This document shows, one piece after another, positions 15,301-35,090 of a DNA stretch of 64,000 bases (positions are counted from its first letter, which is position 1; every line of letters begins with the position of its first letter). The stretch is from Ascaris suum (lineage: Eukaryota > Nematoda > Chromadorea > Rhabditida > Ascarididae). A model generated the notes under the pieces. It was not told the origin of the DNA and made no database searches. It saw only the letters and a program-made list of their open reading frames with translations. Location: positions 1,364,001-1,428,000 of the forward strand of contig CM024185.1 of NCBI GenBank assembly GCA_013433145.1. Direction: 5' to 3'. The position numbers and the translations under genes are program-made.

Positions 15301-17292
15301 CACATTCGATAGAACTCATTTTGCTGTAGCAATTTATTGATTCTTCTTACTTCCTTCATTTTCTTAGATGAGAGGATCTTGGCACTTCCCTCCTCCTCCC
15401 CCCCCCCCCCCCTCATGCATCTATAATCCGAGTTTTACGGCACATAAATGTGATAAAACAAACCACTTTATTACAGAAGACTGTGTCATTATTCCAGCAG
15501 GCAATACGTAGATCTGATCGGTGGGGCGATAGTGCACCTCTTCATCTTCACATTGACTATAGCCACCCCAAACAATCAATGAACCCTCATAGTTGACCAT
15601 TGCATGACCAACCACTGGACGTCCATACTGAGTGTCATCCTCATCCTGCAATCATAAAAAAATCATATTCCGCAAGCATCACGGTTCATTAAACTGACGG
15701 TAAAATGACGACTGTATCTGCGCTACTTCATCAAAGACGGATAAAATCGGTCGATACCGCTGATAAATGTAAAAAATTTGGATTTTTTCCAAATTCAAAT
15801 TTTTTTCAATTTCTTCGATGAAATCTCTATTTTAGTAATTGAGAAGCATTAAGTTTGATGTCAGCGTACTATAGCAACACTGATGCTGTTGTGCTCAATC
15901 GCAGCAGTAGAGGAAATTCAATATGTCCGATAAAATTCGACCATTATAAAAAATGTTGGCATAGAATAACTCGAGAAATAATTTAAAATTTTAGCTTGAA
16001 AGTGAAAATTAACGAAATTCAATTAAAGATCGAATTTTTGAAAAAATTTAAAAACTGAGTACCACCCATAGACTTGGAATCTTCATCGAAAAAAAAAATC
16101 GAACTCGAATTTAACACCAATTTTTTGCAATTATCTCCGATGCCGATTTGATGACGGCGCCATTGAATAATACCGATGAAACATTATAGGCCTAATCTTT
16201 GAAATGATTACAAAATGAATAATGCACGATCGTGAAGAATCCCGCCTATCTATCCTATAATTCCGGGGGTAAAGCAACCTCAAAAATTCCGGAAGATCAC
16301 ATAACTGCCGTTGAAAAGATAAGGACATCAAATTTTCTAATTTTATTTCATTATATATCTCTAAGAAGTAATTTATTTCCACATGTTCAAAACATTTCTT
16401 TCGCTTTGTTGCTCATCTATATTTTATGATGCTGGCTAGCCTCGTTAGAAAATATAAAAAGCACATATCTGTAATTTGTTCATTTCCCTCCCACACATTG
16501 TGTCGACTAGGAAGATATGAGCCAACATTACCTACCAGTACTCTTTGAATGACCCTCTTGCCTAAATGCACCAAAAACTATCGTTCATACCTCCGCTTGT
16601 AGCCCCTCCTTTATCTCACGATGTTGATTATCTGCAACGATAATGGCCCTCTATAATCCATACTCATCAGTAAATTGATCATGGCGCTAATGTCCTCCAT
16701 GTTCGAATTCATTGTCCAATTTTTATGGATTTTCAGGCGAGCTGTTATCTTCCGTACGTCTGTTATTATATAAATCATATATTTCTACACAACAGATAAT
16801 AAAACACACGTTATACAATATGAAACAAAAGAAGACAATAATAACATTAAAAGAACACTCTGTAAGAGAAAACATAGAAAAATAATGCAGCGATTGCTAA
16901 AACAGGAAGGTAAATTTAGGATCGTCTGCTTAGACCGTCAAATCATTTCTGTTCCTTAACATGCGATAGGATTATACTTCATATTTCACGTTAATGAGAA
17001 ATTGACACCAAAATTATCCATTTTCCTATTAAAATCTAAAATAATAAGGCCGGCGATTAGATATTTACTGTGCGGTGATTTTCAACCCATACAATATCCG
17101 CTGAAAAGTGTGATTACCTTCGAGAAAAAAAGACCTAACAAATTCAGTGATCCCGGATCGTATAGCCTCATCCAAATAAAGAAAAATCGGCATAAAACTA
17201 GCAGAAAATTAGTGTAAACTCACTGCAATGTGATAGGTGCTCGATGTTGATTCCCATGCAAAATCAGATCCAGGTGGTGGTCCCGCAAACAT
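10307..17292 (-). CDS. KLHDC2: KLHDC2-like Kelch protein, CUL2 E3 ligase receptor for C-terminal Gly-Gly degrons
   Basis: Eight exons join in frame to 447 residues: 17292-17224, 15645-15464, 15069-14963, 14404-14257, 13126-12959, 12528-12376, 11594-11347, 10575-10307. Human KLHDC2 has 406. Six Kelch repeats fill residues 30-365 (IVWGGY, VIFGGY, YFFGGYG, LLFGGR, LLYGGF, VCGG). The family presents substrates ending in Gly-Gly to CUL2-EloB/C. Human pocket residues K147, Y163, W191, R236, R241, S269, W270 and W321 match K160, Y176, W206, R254, R259, S287, W288 and W347 here (human protein recalled, aligned by motif). C-terminal S385-L-x3-C-x3-L394 fits a BC-box; L404-P-x2-L-x3-F412 fits a Cul2-box. 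This start places the first Kelch GH at the human distance from the N terminus. Exon 1 is open 14 codons upstream to an acceptor at 17335, so a further 5' exon or a trans-spliced leader is possible. The 11.35-11.59 and 15.46-15.65 kb exons are the clearest matches. Confidence 0.92.
12146..12350. repeat. Compound tandem repeat with TAAA core
   Basis: Located in KLHDC2 intron 6. A 40-bp unit starting CATTACTGATTTAAAT occurs twice (12146-12185 and 12187-12226). A 31-bp unit containing AAGTAAGATG then occurs twice (period 31, 12236-12297), followed by pure (AAAT)n to about 12350. Three nested periods (4, 31 and 41) point to stepwise expansion. Confidence 0.9.
15398..15412. other. Poly-C run (15 C) in KLHDC2 intron 2
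   Basis: A 15-nt C run next to TCCTCCTC. On the transcript strand of the gene it is a G run, which could form a quadruplex in the intron RNA. Confidence 0.9.
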
Positions 17293-17334
17293 CACACTCC
17301 AATCGATCAGCTGAATAGAGAAGGTACAGTCAAC

Positions 17335-17345
17335 CTGTAAAACAC
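17335..17345 (-). promoter_or_regulatory. Acceptor at the 5' end of KLHDC2 exon 1, possible trans-splice site
   Basis: On the minus strand TGTTTTACAG ends at 17335 and is followed by 42 nt before the KLHDC2 ATG. It could accept a spliced leader or join an unseen upstream exon, and the sequence alone does not decide. Confidence 0.4.
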
Positions 17346-18432
17346 ATGAGCACTTTAATAAAGTTCACCTTGCAATCCCGGTTTTCCGGATTAAATAACG
17401 GATGATATGAACGGAACAAAATATTCCGAATCAAAACTACGCTTAACAAGGCGGATGGGAAAGAGTTTTATGTTGGGGAACTTCGTAATCAAGAAAGATC
17501 GAAATGAAATGCAAGCAGAATACCGGATAACGGAAGTGGCATTCCGACCCGGAAGTGCTCAGCACACAAAAAAAGGATTTCAAGACGACGAATGCAACAA
17601 AAAGAAATTCCTAAAAGTTGAGTCCACTGTTGCGAACTGCATGAAAAAATCGCCAAGAATATACGAATAAACCATGAGAAGCGACGATCCCCCCGCTTAG
17701 CATAACGCCTAAATTGACGAACGGCTATTTGAATCCCGATGGAGACTGACCCCTTTTTAGCTTGCAGGTAATCAATCGTTATCCCTCTAAACAATCCTCA
17801 AAAATCACGAAAACCACCAAAAGTCATAATCATATCTGCACTTCATATTTTCCATCAATATTCCTAGCACAGAAAATTCCCATCAATGAAGTATATTTGT
17901 AGCTATACCACACCAACTATGCAACTGTTGCTTAGTGAATCGCATAGCAGAACAAAGCTGAATGTGTGTATTTCTGGATTCCGGTTAAAACAGTCTCCGA
18001 TCTTGGCAGTAACCGGAATTTCAGCCGGATATAGTACATGGGGATATCGAAAAGAGTCGAAATGGTCTGGGTTGGGTTAATGCCGGTTTCCGCCGCATTC
18101 TCAGTTGTGATCTTGACCAAATTTGGCTCATAATGAACGTCGTGCATACAACAACATCTCGACGATTTGACATCCAGTTTGTGCCAACTTCACTTCAATG
18201 ACGTATCGCGGTATGCATCAGCGTCTATGCTCGAACCCAATTACCTTCACTTATTTATAGAATTTAAGGTTCGGTTTATTGAAGCGATTATTTGCGCAAT
18301 TGTTGACAAATTGTTACCTGCGATTACACTAATAATCGGACACATTGATTATTCGTATGAAAAATTATTATGAGTTTGTAGACGGAAATAACAAAAGTTT
18401 GTGTTGATGCTGCTAGGATTCAGGTGGATTCA
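17346..18432. other. KLHDC2 upstream region with conflicting open frames
   Basis: The DNA is richer in GC (many CCGGA/TTCCG words at 17370-17560), and frames of 60-100 codons are open on both strands. These are plus 17407-17670 (87 codons from ATG, very basic), minus 17489-17794 and minus 17932-18147. None has splice support or a recognised product. A divergent plus-strand gene starting at 17407, 73 bp from the KLHDC2 acceptor, is possible but not supported enough to call. Confidence 0.35.
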
Positions 18433-18780
18433 TTAGAAGACACCTTTGTAGAGGGTAGATGGGAGTACAGGATGAAGGAGGTTTCGTGGCTGCTTAACGC
18501 TGAAAGAATCTGCTGGCGAATTTCCTTTCACTGTATTCTCCGAGAGAATTGTGCGCCCATCTCTTCCCCTTAAGGGGAGGAGGGTAGGGAGGGCAGGAAG
18601 CGAAGGGAAGAGGACATAAGATGTCCTAGTAAATTGAGGGTTCATCATGGTAGTTCCAACATTCTCACGCTTGACGAAGCACTGCACAATGGAAGATTTT
18701 TTCATGCAAATTCGTGAAAAATCATAACCCGCAGAAAAATATTCCCAATCCTGCTTTTTGTGACAGAAATCGACTCCCAT
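18433..18780 (-). CDS. Hypothetical 115-residue reading frame
   Basis: ATG at 18780 to a stop at 18433. Twelve bases upstream of the ATG is an acceptor-like CTTGACAG, as expected for a trans-spliced start. The first half is mixed and cysteine-containing (VDFCHK, RICMK, VQCFVK). The second half reads through a purine/pyrimidine-asymmetric tract and becomes Pro/Leu-rich (PSLPALPTLLP), which looks more like translated low-complexity DNA. It is upstream of KLHDC2 on the same strand. It may be an independent small gene or a chance frame. Confidence 0.3.
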   Translation of the reverse strand: MGVDFCHKKQDWEYFSAGYDFSRICMKKSSIVQCFVKRENVGTTMMNPQFTRTSYVLFPSLPALPTLLPLRGRDGRTILSENTVKGNSPADSFSVKQPRNLLHPVLPSTLYKGVF

Positions 18781-19988
18781 ATAAAGTTCTTCCTGTCAAG
18801 AATACGTTCGCAATCGATTTCGGCCAGAAGTTGTTTCTCGCAATTTTTGCAAAACAATTGATGGATGGGCAGTGAAGGAAAGGAAAGGAGGAGGACGGGG
18901 GGGAGGTGGGGGGGGGGGGGGGGGGGGAGGGATGGAAGAGGTAATAAACAAGGAGAATATAACAGGAAATATCACATGAAACGATAATTAAAATTGCCTG
19001 AAGAAATGTGTTGAATTCGTCTCATCAAAAAATATTTCTTCATTGAATAAATCGAATGAGATTAGAACAACGATTTTTTTGGGCTTCTCGTTTCGATGAT
19101 GTGATATTTGCCGTTCATTTTTTTTTTTTTTTTTTTTGCATCAGAGAAAAATATATGGCATCGAGAATAAGGTAAATAATATCGAGAACATGATAAATCG
19201 TATCGAATAAATCAATCGCATTAGCATTAGCTCAGATCTTATCGTTCATTAAGTAAGTTGAGAGGAATACTCGAGCAATTACTATGATCATATGTTTAAT
19301 TGTAATTCCATCTATCAGGCTATTCGTTATCATAATTTACGCATAATATCTACAAGACACAGAAAATCCTTTTTTTTTTGTTTCAAATCAACCTATTATT
19401 AAAATTTATTTTTTTCATAAGAGTCTTCCATATAAAATTAAATATAAAATTTATTTATTTTTCAAGTCAGTTATATATGTAAATTTTTAAAGATATTTAA
19501 TTATATTATAAATTGTTTGCAATAAATTTTCAAAATCGATATATTAACTAAAAAGTTGAAAGGAAATTAGTCGACAATTTTTATACCACCTATAAAACTT
19601 TCCTATTCTATCTTCCAATACTATTAATTTGAATATGTTGAATAGATAGGAAAATATTTTTGAATATGCATAGATACGATAGCCTAATTTGCATATTTAC
19701 AAAAATGAACTAAGAATAGATTTATTTTTTCAATCTCGATATTCCTGATTGTTGATCCATCTTCCATAGAAGATTTTATTTCTTTTCAAATTAGCTGTCG
19801 CCATTATCGCAAGATACTCTCAATCGGAAGAAATCACCTATTTCTTTCAATTTATTTAGAATTGGTTAGCAACCAAATGAAATGTATATATTTCTCCATG
19901 ACTACATATAGCCGTTTGATGGGTCCCTTGATAGCAAGATAGGCGACTATTCGGCTTGTATCATTACTAATTACTAAACGAATATTCG
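18781..19988. other. Intergenic DNA with a 20-nt poly-G run
   Basis: A purine tract at about 18868-18940 contains 20 consecutive G (18908-18927) flanked by GGGAGG and GGACGGGG. A T run lies at about 19120-19137. The rest is AT-rich and forms the 5' flank of the plus-strand secreted-protein gene that starts at 19989. Confidence 0.6.
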
Positions 19989-23531
<3,543 letters not shown>

Positions 23532-25382
23532 AGGAAACCTTTATGGGAATGAGTGTGTGAAGATAAATATATCGTATATGCTAATCACTGTGCTGCTACT
23601 TGCTGTTAAATTGCTTAATGAATCTCTAAAAAGACAGCGGAAAAGCATGATGTAATAGGTAGCAGTGAGTATGAAAGAATAATATAGTAATAATAAATGA
23701 GAGTTATTACTGGCACGGTCACTATTACTGGCAAGTATAAAAAAAGAAACAAAAGATTCAATCCTAGAAGTAATCTCTGCCACAAGTCTACCGATCTCCC
23801 CAGTGGAACGGTTTAATAAACCCACAATTTGCAATAGTTTTACAGTCTTTATAATCGTAGTTGAAGCATACATAATATCACTGAAGTTATCGTATTCAGT
23901 TCGGATGACACTAAAGTGGCAATAAATCTTGTGAGCTTCGTTTAAATAGTAAATAAATAATTGTATATTATATGAATGAACTGAACTGGAAAAAAGTTCT
24001 CGAGGCGATTCTAAAGTCTACGTTTTATGGGCACATAATCCTAAGAAACTACAGGTGCTCGAAAGTTTGATTCACAGCTCTTATCAAGCTAGAACGTAAA
24101 TATCTGAGCTATGTTCCTTCCAACTTGCCCATAGAAGCGAACTATCTTCTCTCCCTGCTAACCTCATCATGCATTACTCCATTCGCACGACGTCTAAACA
24201 GAGATATTTCCTCTTATAGCAATTCGTAAATCTATCCTCCTTCTTCCCACTCTTCGTAGTCGCAAAATAGAACAAGAAATTCCACCATACGATCCTTGTC
24301 AACACAAAGACCCTAGCAACAAAGCAAGCGCAAATATATAACGACGAAATAATTTCGCTCAGGGCTTCTTTATACTGACATCTGATAAGTGCCTTAGGTG
24401 ATATGTGATAAGTGTTGTGATGTTTGCTTCTGATAAGCAATATTTGACAAGCGTTTGCATCTGATAAAACAACAAGATAACGATCTTGTTATTGCTTAAC
24501 TGACCATTCTTTTTTTTTTTATTTTTAAGTCTGTTTAATTATACGCTTACATAGACGCATTTTTCCATATTGAGAAAAAGAGGCGAGGGTGGACAATGGC
24601 GATTTGAGATGAAATTCGGTATTTAACGGGAATTCAAGAATGCTTTAATAACGTTCCAGAATTCCATGCAACAAGTTATAAAACAATGAATGCTCAATCT
24701 TTCAGCTTCTAACTAACGATGTGTGATTCTTCAAATCATTGAATTGTGTAAAACTTGAGCTTGAGAGGATGCAAATGAGACGATTCGAAAAATTTCGCTC
24801 ATTTTCGAATAGATCGATGGATTCATTAAGAAATTTAGTGTAAACTTTTCATAGAGATATTCTAATAAATTGCAAATTAAGAGAAATGAAGATCTGAGTT
24901 TGTAAAAAGTTTACAAACACTCAGCATTAAATTTCATTTTGCATCTACGAGTGGGGCAAACTATAAACTCCTCTGAATTGCGCTTACAATCAAAAAATAT
25001 CAGGAAACATTAGATAGCTTTAAATTTTCCATTACAGTAACTATTTTCAACTAGTAATGAACTTTGAATTCTCGTCGAAAAAAAAAACTATTCAATACCC
25101 TATAAGCAGAACTATGTTTTCAGGACGCGATCCAATAAATCCTGAAATATGAGATGATGATCTTCAACAGTTTTATAAATGAAAAAAAAACGATTGAAAC
25201 AGATAAATAATCTAATGGATTTTGATAATATGCCATGTATTACTTTGAATTGCGCAATCTTATCACGTTTTTCTATGTTTCACCAATGGCCTTCTCATGA
25301 ATCTTAAAGCGTTGCATACCGTTCATAATCTATTGTTTTCGTTGTTGCTTTTATATAAATCGAAAACATTTTGGTTAGCAAA
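23532..25382. other. Intergenic region between two plus-strand genes
   Basis: It contains the 3' flank of the secreted-protein gene (AATAAA words near 23691 and 23920), a TGATAA cluster at 24383-24467 (listed separately), and AT-rich DNA leading to the 25383 start. Near 25119-25152 a TTTTCAG is followed by a short frame ending NPEI then stop. This is too short to call. Confidence 0.4.
24383..24467 (+). promoter_or_regulatory. Cluster of four TGATAA GATA-factor sites
   Basis: TGATAAG at 24383, 24406 and 24431 and TGATAA at 24462, all on the plus strand, with AGATAA shortly after. In C. elegans TGATAA bound by the GATA factor ELT-2 marks intestine-expressed genes. Here the cluster is about 0.9 kb upstream of the start at 25383. 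The regulatory role is inferred from the motif. Confidence 0.45.
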
Positions 25383-29411
<4,029 letters not shown>

Positions 29412-30567
29412 GAAGAAAAAATTCTCGAAATTCTTTGAAAAAATTTTCCATTATTATAATCATAAAAATTTATTTTTTTTAATATTCATTGAAAGATAAT
29501 TAATAATGAAATTATTAAACATTGTTACGAATAAATTTCGTACGATTTTCAAATATATATTTTAAAAAAAAATTTTTTTTCATCCTTTAATTTTGAAATG
29601 AAATTTGAAAAAATTCCAAATTATTTTTTTGAGTATTTGCAAAATGTAAAAAGAAATTTTTTTCAAGAATTTTTTTCTTTTTTTTCGAATAATTTTTTGA
29701 AAATTTTTATGAAAAATTTGGAACGATACCAATTTTCGGTTTTTCTTGAGTTTAGAAATTCTCAAATTATTCCATCATGAGTTTGATAAAACGATGAGGA
29801 TGAAATAGTAAATGTGGAGTATTCTCGAATTAAAGGATCAAGAAAAGGACATAATTTCGATTGCTTCATAATTTACAGACATACAGATGTTCATCATTCA
29901 ACGTTTCAATATATATATCACGATAGAAAATCCAAACATGAGATCACGGCGGAATTGAATTGCGCCCATTATACCGTAAAACCTCAAATAAAACCCCCTC
30001 TCTTTTCTCGAATCAACACACTCTTCAAAAATTTTCAATGAAGAAATAATATCAATCTAATACAGTCGCATAGTCCAAAAAAAACCTCTTTTTTCTTCTC
30101 TCCGTAAATATGAAAATCACCGATTCACTTTCGTCATTGAAAATACGAAGAAGGCATATTGCGTCATAACATTTTCCAAACGTGATACTTCCTTATCTCC
30201 TCTCCCCTCCCTCCTCCCCCCCCCCCCAAAAAAAAGAAACCCCGTCAACAAATCCCTCAGTCCCCTGAAAACGACCTCGCAGGCAGGGCTTTTACATCGC
30301 AAGTCCCATAAAGTCTCCAATAAGCAGAGTTTAAGGGGCTTTTACTACCTCACAAGAATTTTTCCCCTCTTTTTGCGGATTTTTCCATCTTTAAATTTTG
30401 TGTAATAGTTCTCCGATATTATATTTATTGGGATTCCCTGCGTTTTCTTCGGATAAATCATTATTAATAGTGAAATAATCGAAAAAATTTTCGAATTCAA
30501 TTGCTCTGATTAATGTAATTTCTATACAATCACAATATTTTTTTATTCAATTTCCATATAGAATTAC

Positions 30568-30635
<68 letters not shown>

Positions 30636-32907
30636 AACGATAAAAAATTTGGGCAAATTTTCCATAATTTTGGTCTTTTTTTTTTCAAAAATCATCGAAA
30701 ATTTCGTTCAGCCGAAATTTTTAGCAAAAAAAAAAAATTTTTTTTTCATTTTATACTATGCCATCTATTCTATATTGTGATGAACTAATCGAATGATTGA
30801 ATAAGTTAAAATGATCGATCAAAGTTTATCTTAGAAATTCCTATATTTTTACTACTTATTATTTCTTATTAGTATTTGCCATACAAAATTAAAAACTATG
30901 CCATACAAAGTTTAGAAGTTCCTATATTATTCGTTATTAGAATGCGCTTATTAGTATTCCTAATTCTAAACGACTCCAATATTTGCATAAATAAAAAGAG
31001 ATTTTGAAAAAATTTGCATGTGGTTTTATAAATTTTGCCTACTGTAGAAATCAAAATCGAATGGTACTCACAAATTTAAAAAAAAATCACCTGTTTTTTT
31101 TTTGCAATACCCTAATCGTATACAGCAAAGTCCATACATTTGCTTCTTTATATGCGCAATATTTAACAGTTGCCCATACTATTGCGTATATTTCCCGCTT
31201 CATTTATGCTATCATTCCCGAAAATAAAAGTTATATTTGATTAATTCTGAAATTTTTATCCGTTTTATTCAATAGTACCATCAATGAAAAAGATTTCGTT
31301 TTGCAATGAATTTACGCACTATTGTTGATATCTAATCGGATTTTAGTGGATACGGCAATGGTTCATTGCTATACAGAAGGCTACCGCTATATGCAAATAA
31401 TTAGTAATGATCCAATTAAACAGTACTAAATTAATTACTAATATTACAATATTGATTGCAGTAAATTTTTTAGTTTCATAACTTGTCTAACATGTTGTCA
31501 TTTAGGTAAACCGTTTAAGAATACAAATTGAATGACCCATTAAAAAAGATACTCGTATGTAAACTTGTTCAAGTTGATTTACTGAGCTCTAGATTTCAGG
31601 TGAGCAGATGTAATTCACTCGAATTTACCTGTAATTAAAAGGCTCATTAACCTATTTAGTGTGCTCTACTCATTTGACGCATTATCGTTATTAAATTTGC
31701 TAAGTTCTATTCATTGTTCTCTTATTTCATAGGTGTTTTATCGTTCATTTAAAATGTTATGTATACTTTTCTGCAATGATTTTTTAAGCTCGTTTTCACC
31801 TTTCGTTTGTTTTCTTTTTCCGTTGTTTTTCATTTCATTTACATTCGCCCTCTCTTTTTCATGTCACTATACAATAAAGCAAAGCATCCTCCATAAATGA
31901 AGACAACTATGCGGCTCTCTAATTCAATATATTTCTTAATGGATAATGTCTGCTTTAACGGATATTTTAGACGCTTTTGCAAAACTGCTTGCAACGTGAT
32001 ATATGCACGCAGATATGCGTGTATGTGTCTGTCTGTCAGTCGGTCTGTGCGATTGTTTCCGACTATGAACAACTGCGGCTGGTGTTAACGACCATTACCT
32101 ATACCATTTTTAAAGTTGGTGTAATTTCGAAGAGTTCAGGTTTAAAATTTGATTTAAAGATTTAAGTTTGAATGAATTTCACATCGTTAGATTTTTCGCT
32201 TCACAAAAAAAAAAAAAAAACTAATTTATTTGAAGGAAAGTCTTATATGTTCACTAACTGTTATTGAATTATCAAACTGGTTAGTAAAACTAGTCATATC
32301 TGAAGAGATAATTTGTATTATAAAGTAGTTAATTGTGTTATGAATGATATTTAATGTAATATTTTATATACATATATAGCTATATTTTATAATTTTCATT
32401 GAATATTGATAAAATATAGCATAATTACGATTTGTGCTATGTATAACACATGTGCTATATTTAACGATATGCCGATTCGCATAAATTCGATTTAATTCAA
32501 TTATTTCATTCAACGTTGATTAGTAATTCTTTTGAGATAATAACTAATGCGACATTCCAACTGTAAACGTTGCATTCTCGTGTTAAAATACTGCAAATAT
32601 CAAACATTTTTTTTTTCAGAGAATGTATTTGTATAAAGAACATGCCAGGTTCTTATAATTTGCTCATCCGTTCCCTTTCCCCTTTCCTCTATATTTCTCC
32701 CTCCTATATATGTTTGCCGACCATATTGCTGAGACTCCTGTGCCTAAATATCCGGTACATATCGGAACGAATATTCGATAAGTGCCCTACCCTTGACACG
32801 GGTAAATGATCATCCTTACCTCTCTGCATTTACACAGCCTTCTGTTACGAAGCAAATAAACATTTCATAATTAAACGTACGTTGCAAGGCTAAAACTTGA
32901 TATCGAC
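29412..32907. other. Intergenic DNA, AT-rich with C-rich islands
   Basis: No gene is supported. It contains an A/T-only stretch at 29560-29720, a 12-nt C run at 30216-30227 in a CT-rich tract, and a 29-nt A run with (TAA)n at 30568-30633. A short duplication of GCCATACAAA words lies at 30878-30908. About 32570-32810 is more balanced in composition and has an 80-codon plus frame, but it lacks splice support. Confidence 0.4.
30568..30633. repeat. Poly-A (29 nt) followed by (TAA)n
   Basis: A 29-nt A run passes directly into about twelve TAA units. This arrangement is typical of a decayed retroposon tail or a simple repeat grown from one. No element body is recognisable upstream. Confidence 0.85.
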
Positions 32908-33014
32908 CTGATGATACTTCGTGAAATACGATCGGCGGTGGCGATATGGTAGTTGCATTTCTCCTCCGCGATCCAGATCGTTGATGGTGGATCGTATAAA
33001 ATTACATCGACGAA
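32908..33014 (-). CDS. Candidate internal exon, unknown protein
   Basis: On the minus strand ACTACTAG precedes 35 open codons that end with a split codon at the donor ATCAG/GTCGAT. The translation looks ordinary for a protein (VILYDPPSTIWI, then EEKCNYHI), and GC is well above the flanks. A second minus-strand frame is also open over the same bases and ends in a stop at 32894. Neighbouring exons were not identified. Confidence 0.28.
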
Positions 33015-34122
33015 CTAGTAGTGATATAAATTTAAGCTTCAAACGAGAGTTAAGAGCTAAAGAGTAGAAAAAAAATTCTTAACAATATTAAAACTTATGT
33101 ATTCACATTGAACCAGGTCTTATCTTTATGCTCATTCATTTCCCAGGCTTTGAACAAAACGACCTAGAATCTTTTACAAGATTTTATGTCCATATATATG
33201 CAAAATTAGAGAACTATATCTTATAACGGAAAGTAATGCAAAAGTAACAATAACAAAGGTTCATATAATTGAAAGCATCTTATTCAATGCGCCCGATTCT
33301 CAATTACAGGTAAAAAGCAAAAAAGAATCACCATTGTTGACTAAATGAGATCAAATTTAAATAATACTTTTAAAGAAATGGAAACCAGCACTTCTTTCTG
33401 ATTTGATTTTTCTTTTCAGGTTAAAATAAGGTTTCAAAGGCTCAAAATTTAAAGCTCTGAGGTTTAAAATTCGAGGTTTAAACCGACGTTTAAAGCTCGA
33501 CTTTCAATAGTTTTTTTTTTCTCAATTAGAAAAATCATTGAGTTAACAAAGAACTTTTACGAAGAACATTAGTACCATTTAGGTACTGAAGAAAAAAAGA
33601 CAAACAACCTACCTGCATACAACTGATCGCCATCATCTTCGAATCTATAATCGATTTCAATTCGATTATAAATGATCGTCACCGATCAATAATTGAAGGA
33701 AAATTTTCTTGAAAATGGAACATCTGTGGAAGTGGTTAAGTTTTAGCGAGGAAATATGAAGCTAATTGATGAGATAAAAAATAGATTTTTTTAGAGGGAA
33801 TTTGAAAGAAAAGGACTAACGGAACATAATCCACCGTTTAAAATCACTCAAAAAATAAGTCAAAGTAGTATCCAGAAAAATATTTTCCAAATAGTACTGG
33901 TCATTTGCGTTTCGGTTATTTCCGCTTTGACCACTTGAACAGATGATTTGCACTGCCGAATTATTTCCTTCTGGTCATATATGCTTAAGTCTTTGTGCTT
34001 TTGAATATATCTCTTTTGGATATCCTTTGAGGAACTTCAGGTAGAAAGAATTTGTTGTATGAGTTTTGACAATTTGGCTTCTAAAGTTCACAAAAATAAC
34101 CTGCGAAAAATCAAAACTTAAT

Positions 34123-34186
34123 AAACTTATGCTTATTTACTCATTAAAACTCATTAAAGTTTTAATGAGTAAATAAGCATAAGTTT
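34123..34186. repeat. Perfect inverted repeat, 29-bp arms, 6-nt loop
   Basis: The left arm 34123-34151 (starting AAACTTATGCTTATTTAC) is exactly complementary to the right arm 34158-34186, separated by CATTAA. It is AT-rich and would form a 29-bp hairpin. No coding frame crosses it. Confidence 0.95.
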
Positions 34187-34814
34187 GTTTATCATTTCGT
34201 TAAAACGCTTCGAATCACATTTTATCAACTAACGTCATTTTTACTACACGAGGTTGTGCTCTTTAGAGTGGTTTTTTTTCTGGCAGGTTAAGTGCCAATT
34301 TGCATTTATTCGCAAATGTTAGCTTTCTTTCTCCTCTTGAAACTTCCATTCATTGTTCCTTGTTTATTCAATCTTTTTTTTTTTTGCTCGAGTTTACCTG
34401 TTTGCTCTCTTTGCCTACCTGTCCCCTTCCTCTCTCATATAGTTTTTCTGGATACCCATACTCTAAGATTCTTATCGGGAGAGATGCATAGAAACTTGTA
34501 TGTGGCCAGTTTCCTCGGAAATGAAAAAACCGAAAAAAAAACCATAAAAATTTTCTCTTATCGCTTCATAAATAAAATCATCACTAAAATAAGTCAAAAT
34601 ATAAGGACGACCAGAATAGCACCTCGTTCTACATCCAAATAGATCAGAATATTTTTTTAAAGAAAAGCCAAAAATTTCCCTTCCCTACTCTATGGGTAGG
34701 AAAGTGGAAATGAGAGACGGGAAAGGGCTGTAATTTCTCTTGAAATGTCAACGAAAATCATCGACAAGTAAAGAAATTTCTTTATGTTCACTTTACGATA
34801 AAAATTCTACGCAG

Positions 34815-34909
34815 AAAAAATTATAGATTCCATTAAGTCGGTAGAAGAAGCAAAGGAAAACTCCAATCAGGAGCTCGTAATGCAAATCGTCCCTCGAACG
34901 AGTCGATAA
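34815..34909 (+). CDS. Candidate terminal exon, coiled-coil-like tail
   Basis: The acceptor TTCTACGCAG is followed by 2 nt completing a codon, 30 sense codons and TAA. The translation (IIDSIKSVEEAKENSNQE, then LVMQIVPRTSR) is acidic, helix-prone and protein-like, and the DNA is richer in GC than nearby. Upstream exons were not found. It points towards the minus-strand candidate gene at 35.19-35.46 kb. Confidence 0.28.
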
Positions 34910-35090
34910 ATGACCACCCCCTTTCTATTGTTCAGTACATCCGACGACTTCGTTAGGATCGTTATTTTTTCCTTCCTTTCTCATGGCTACTAATTTCTCT
35001 CTTTTATAAGACATTTCATCTGAGCGCCTATCTCTCTCAATAATTTCAGAATTCAACCATGCTCAAATTAAGACGGCTAGGTGTTCTCAC

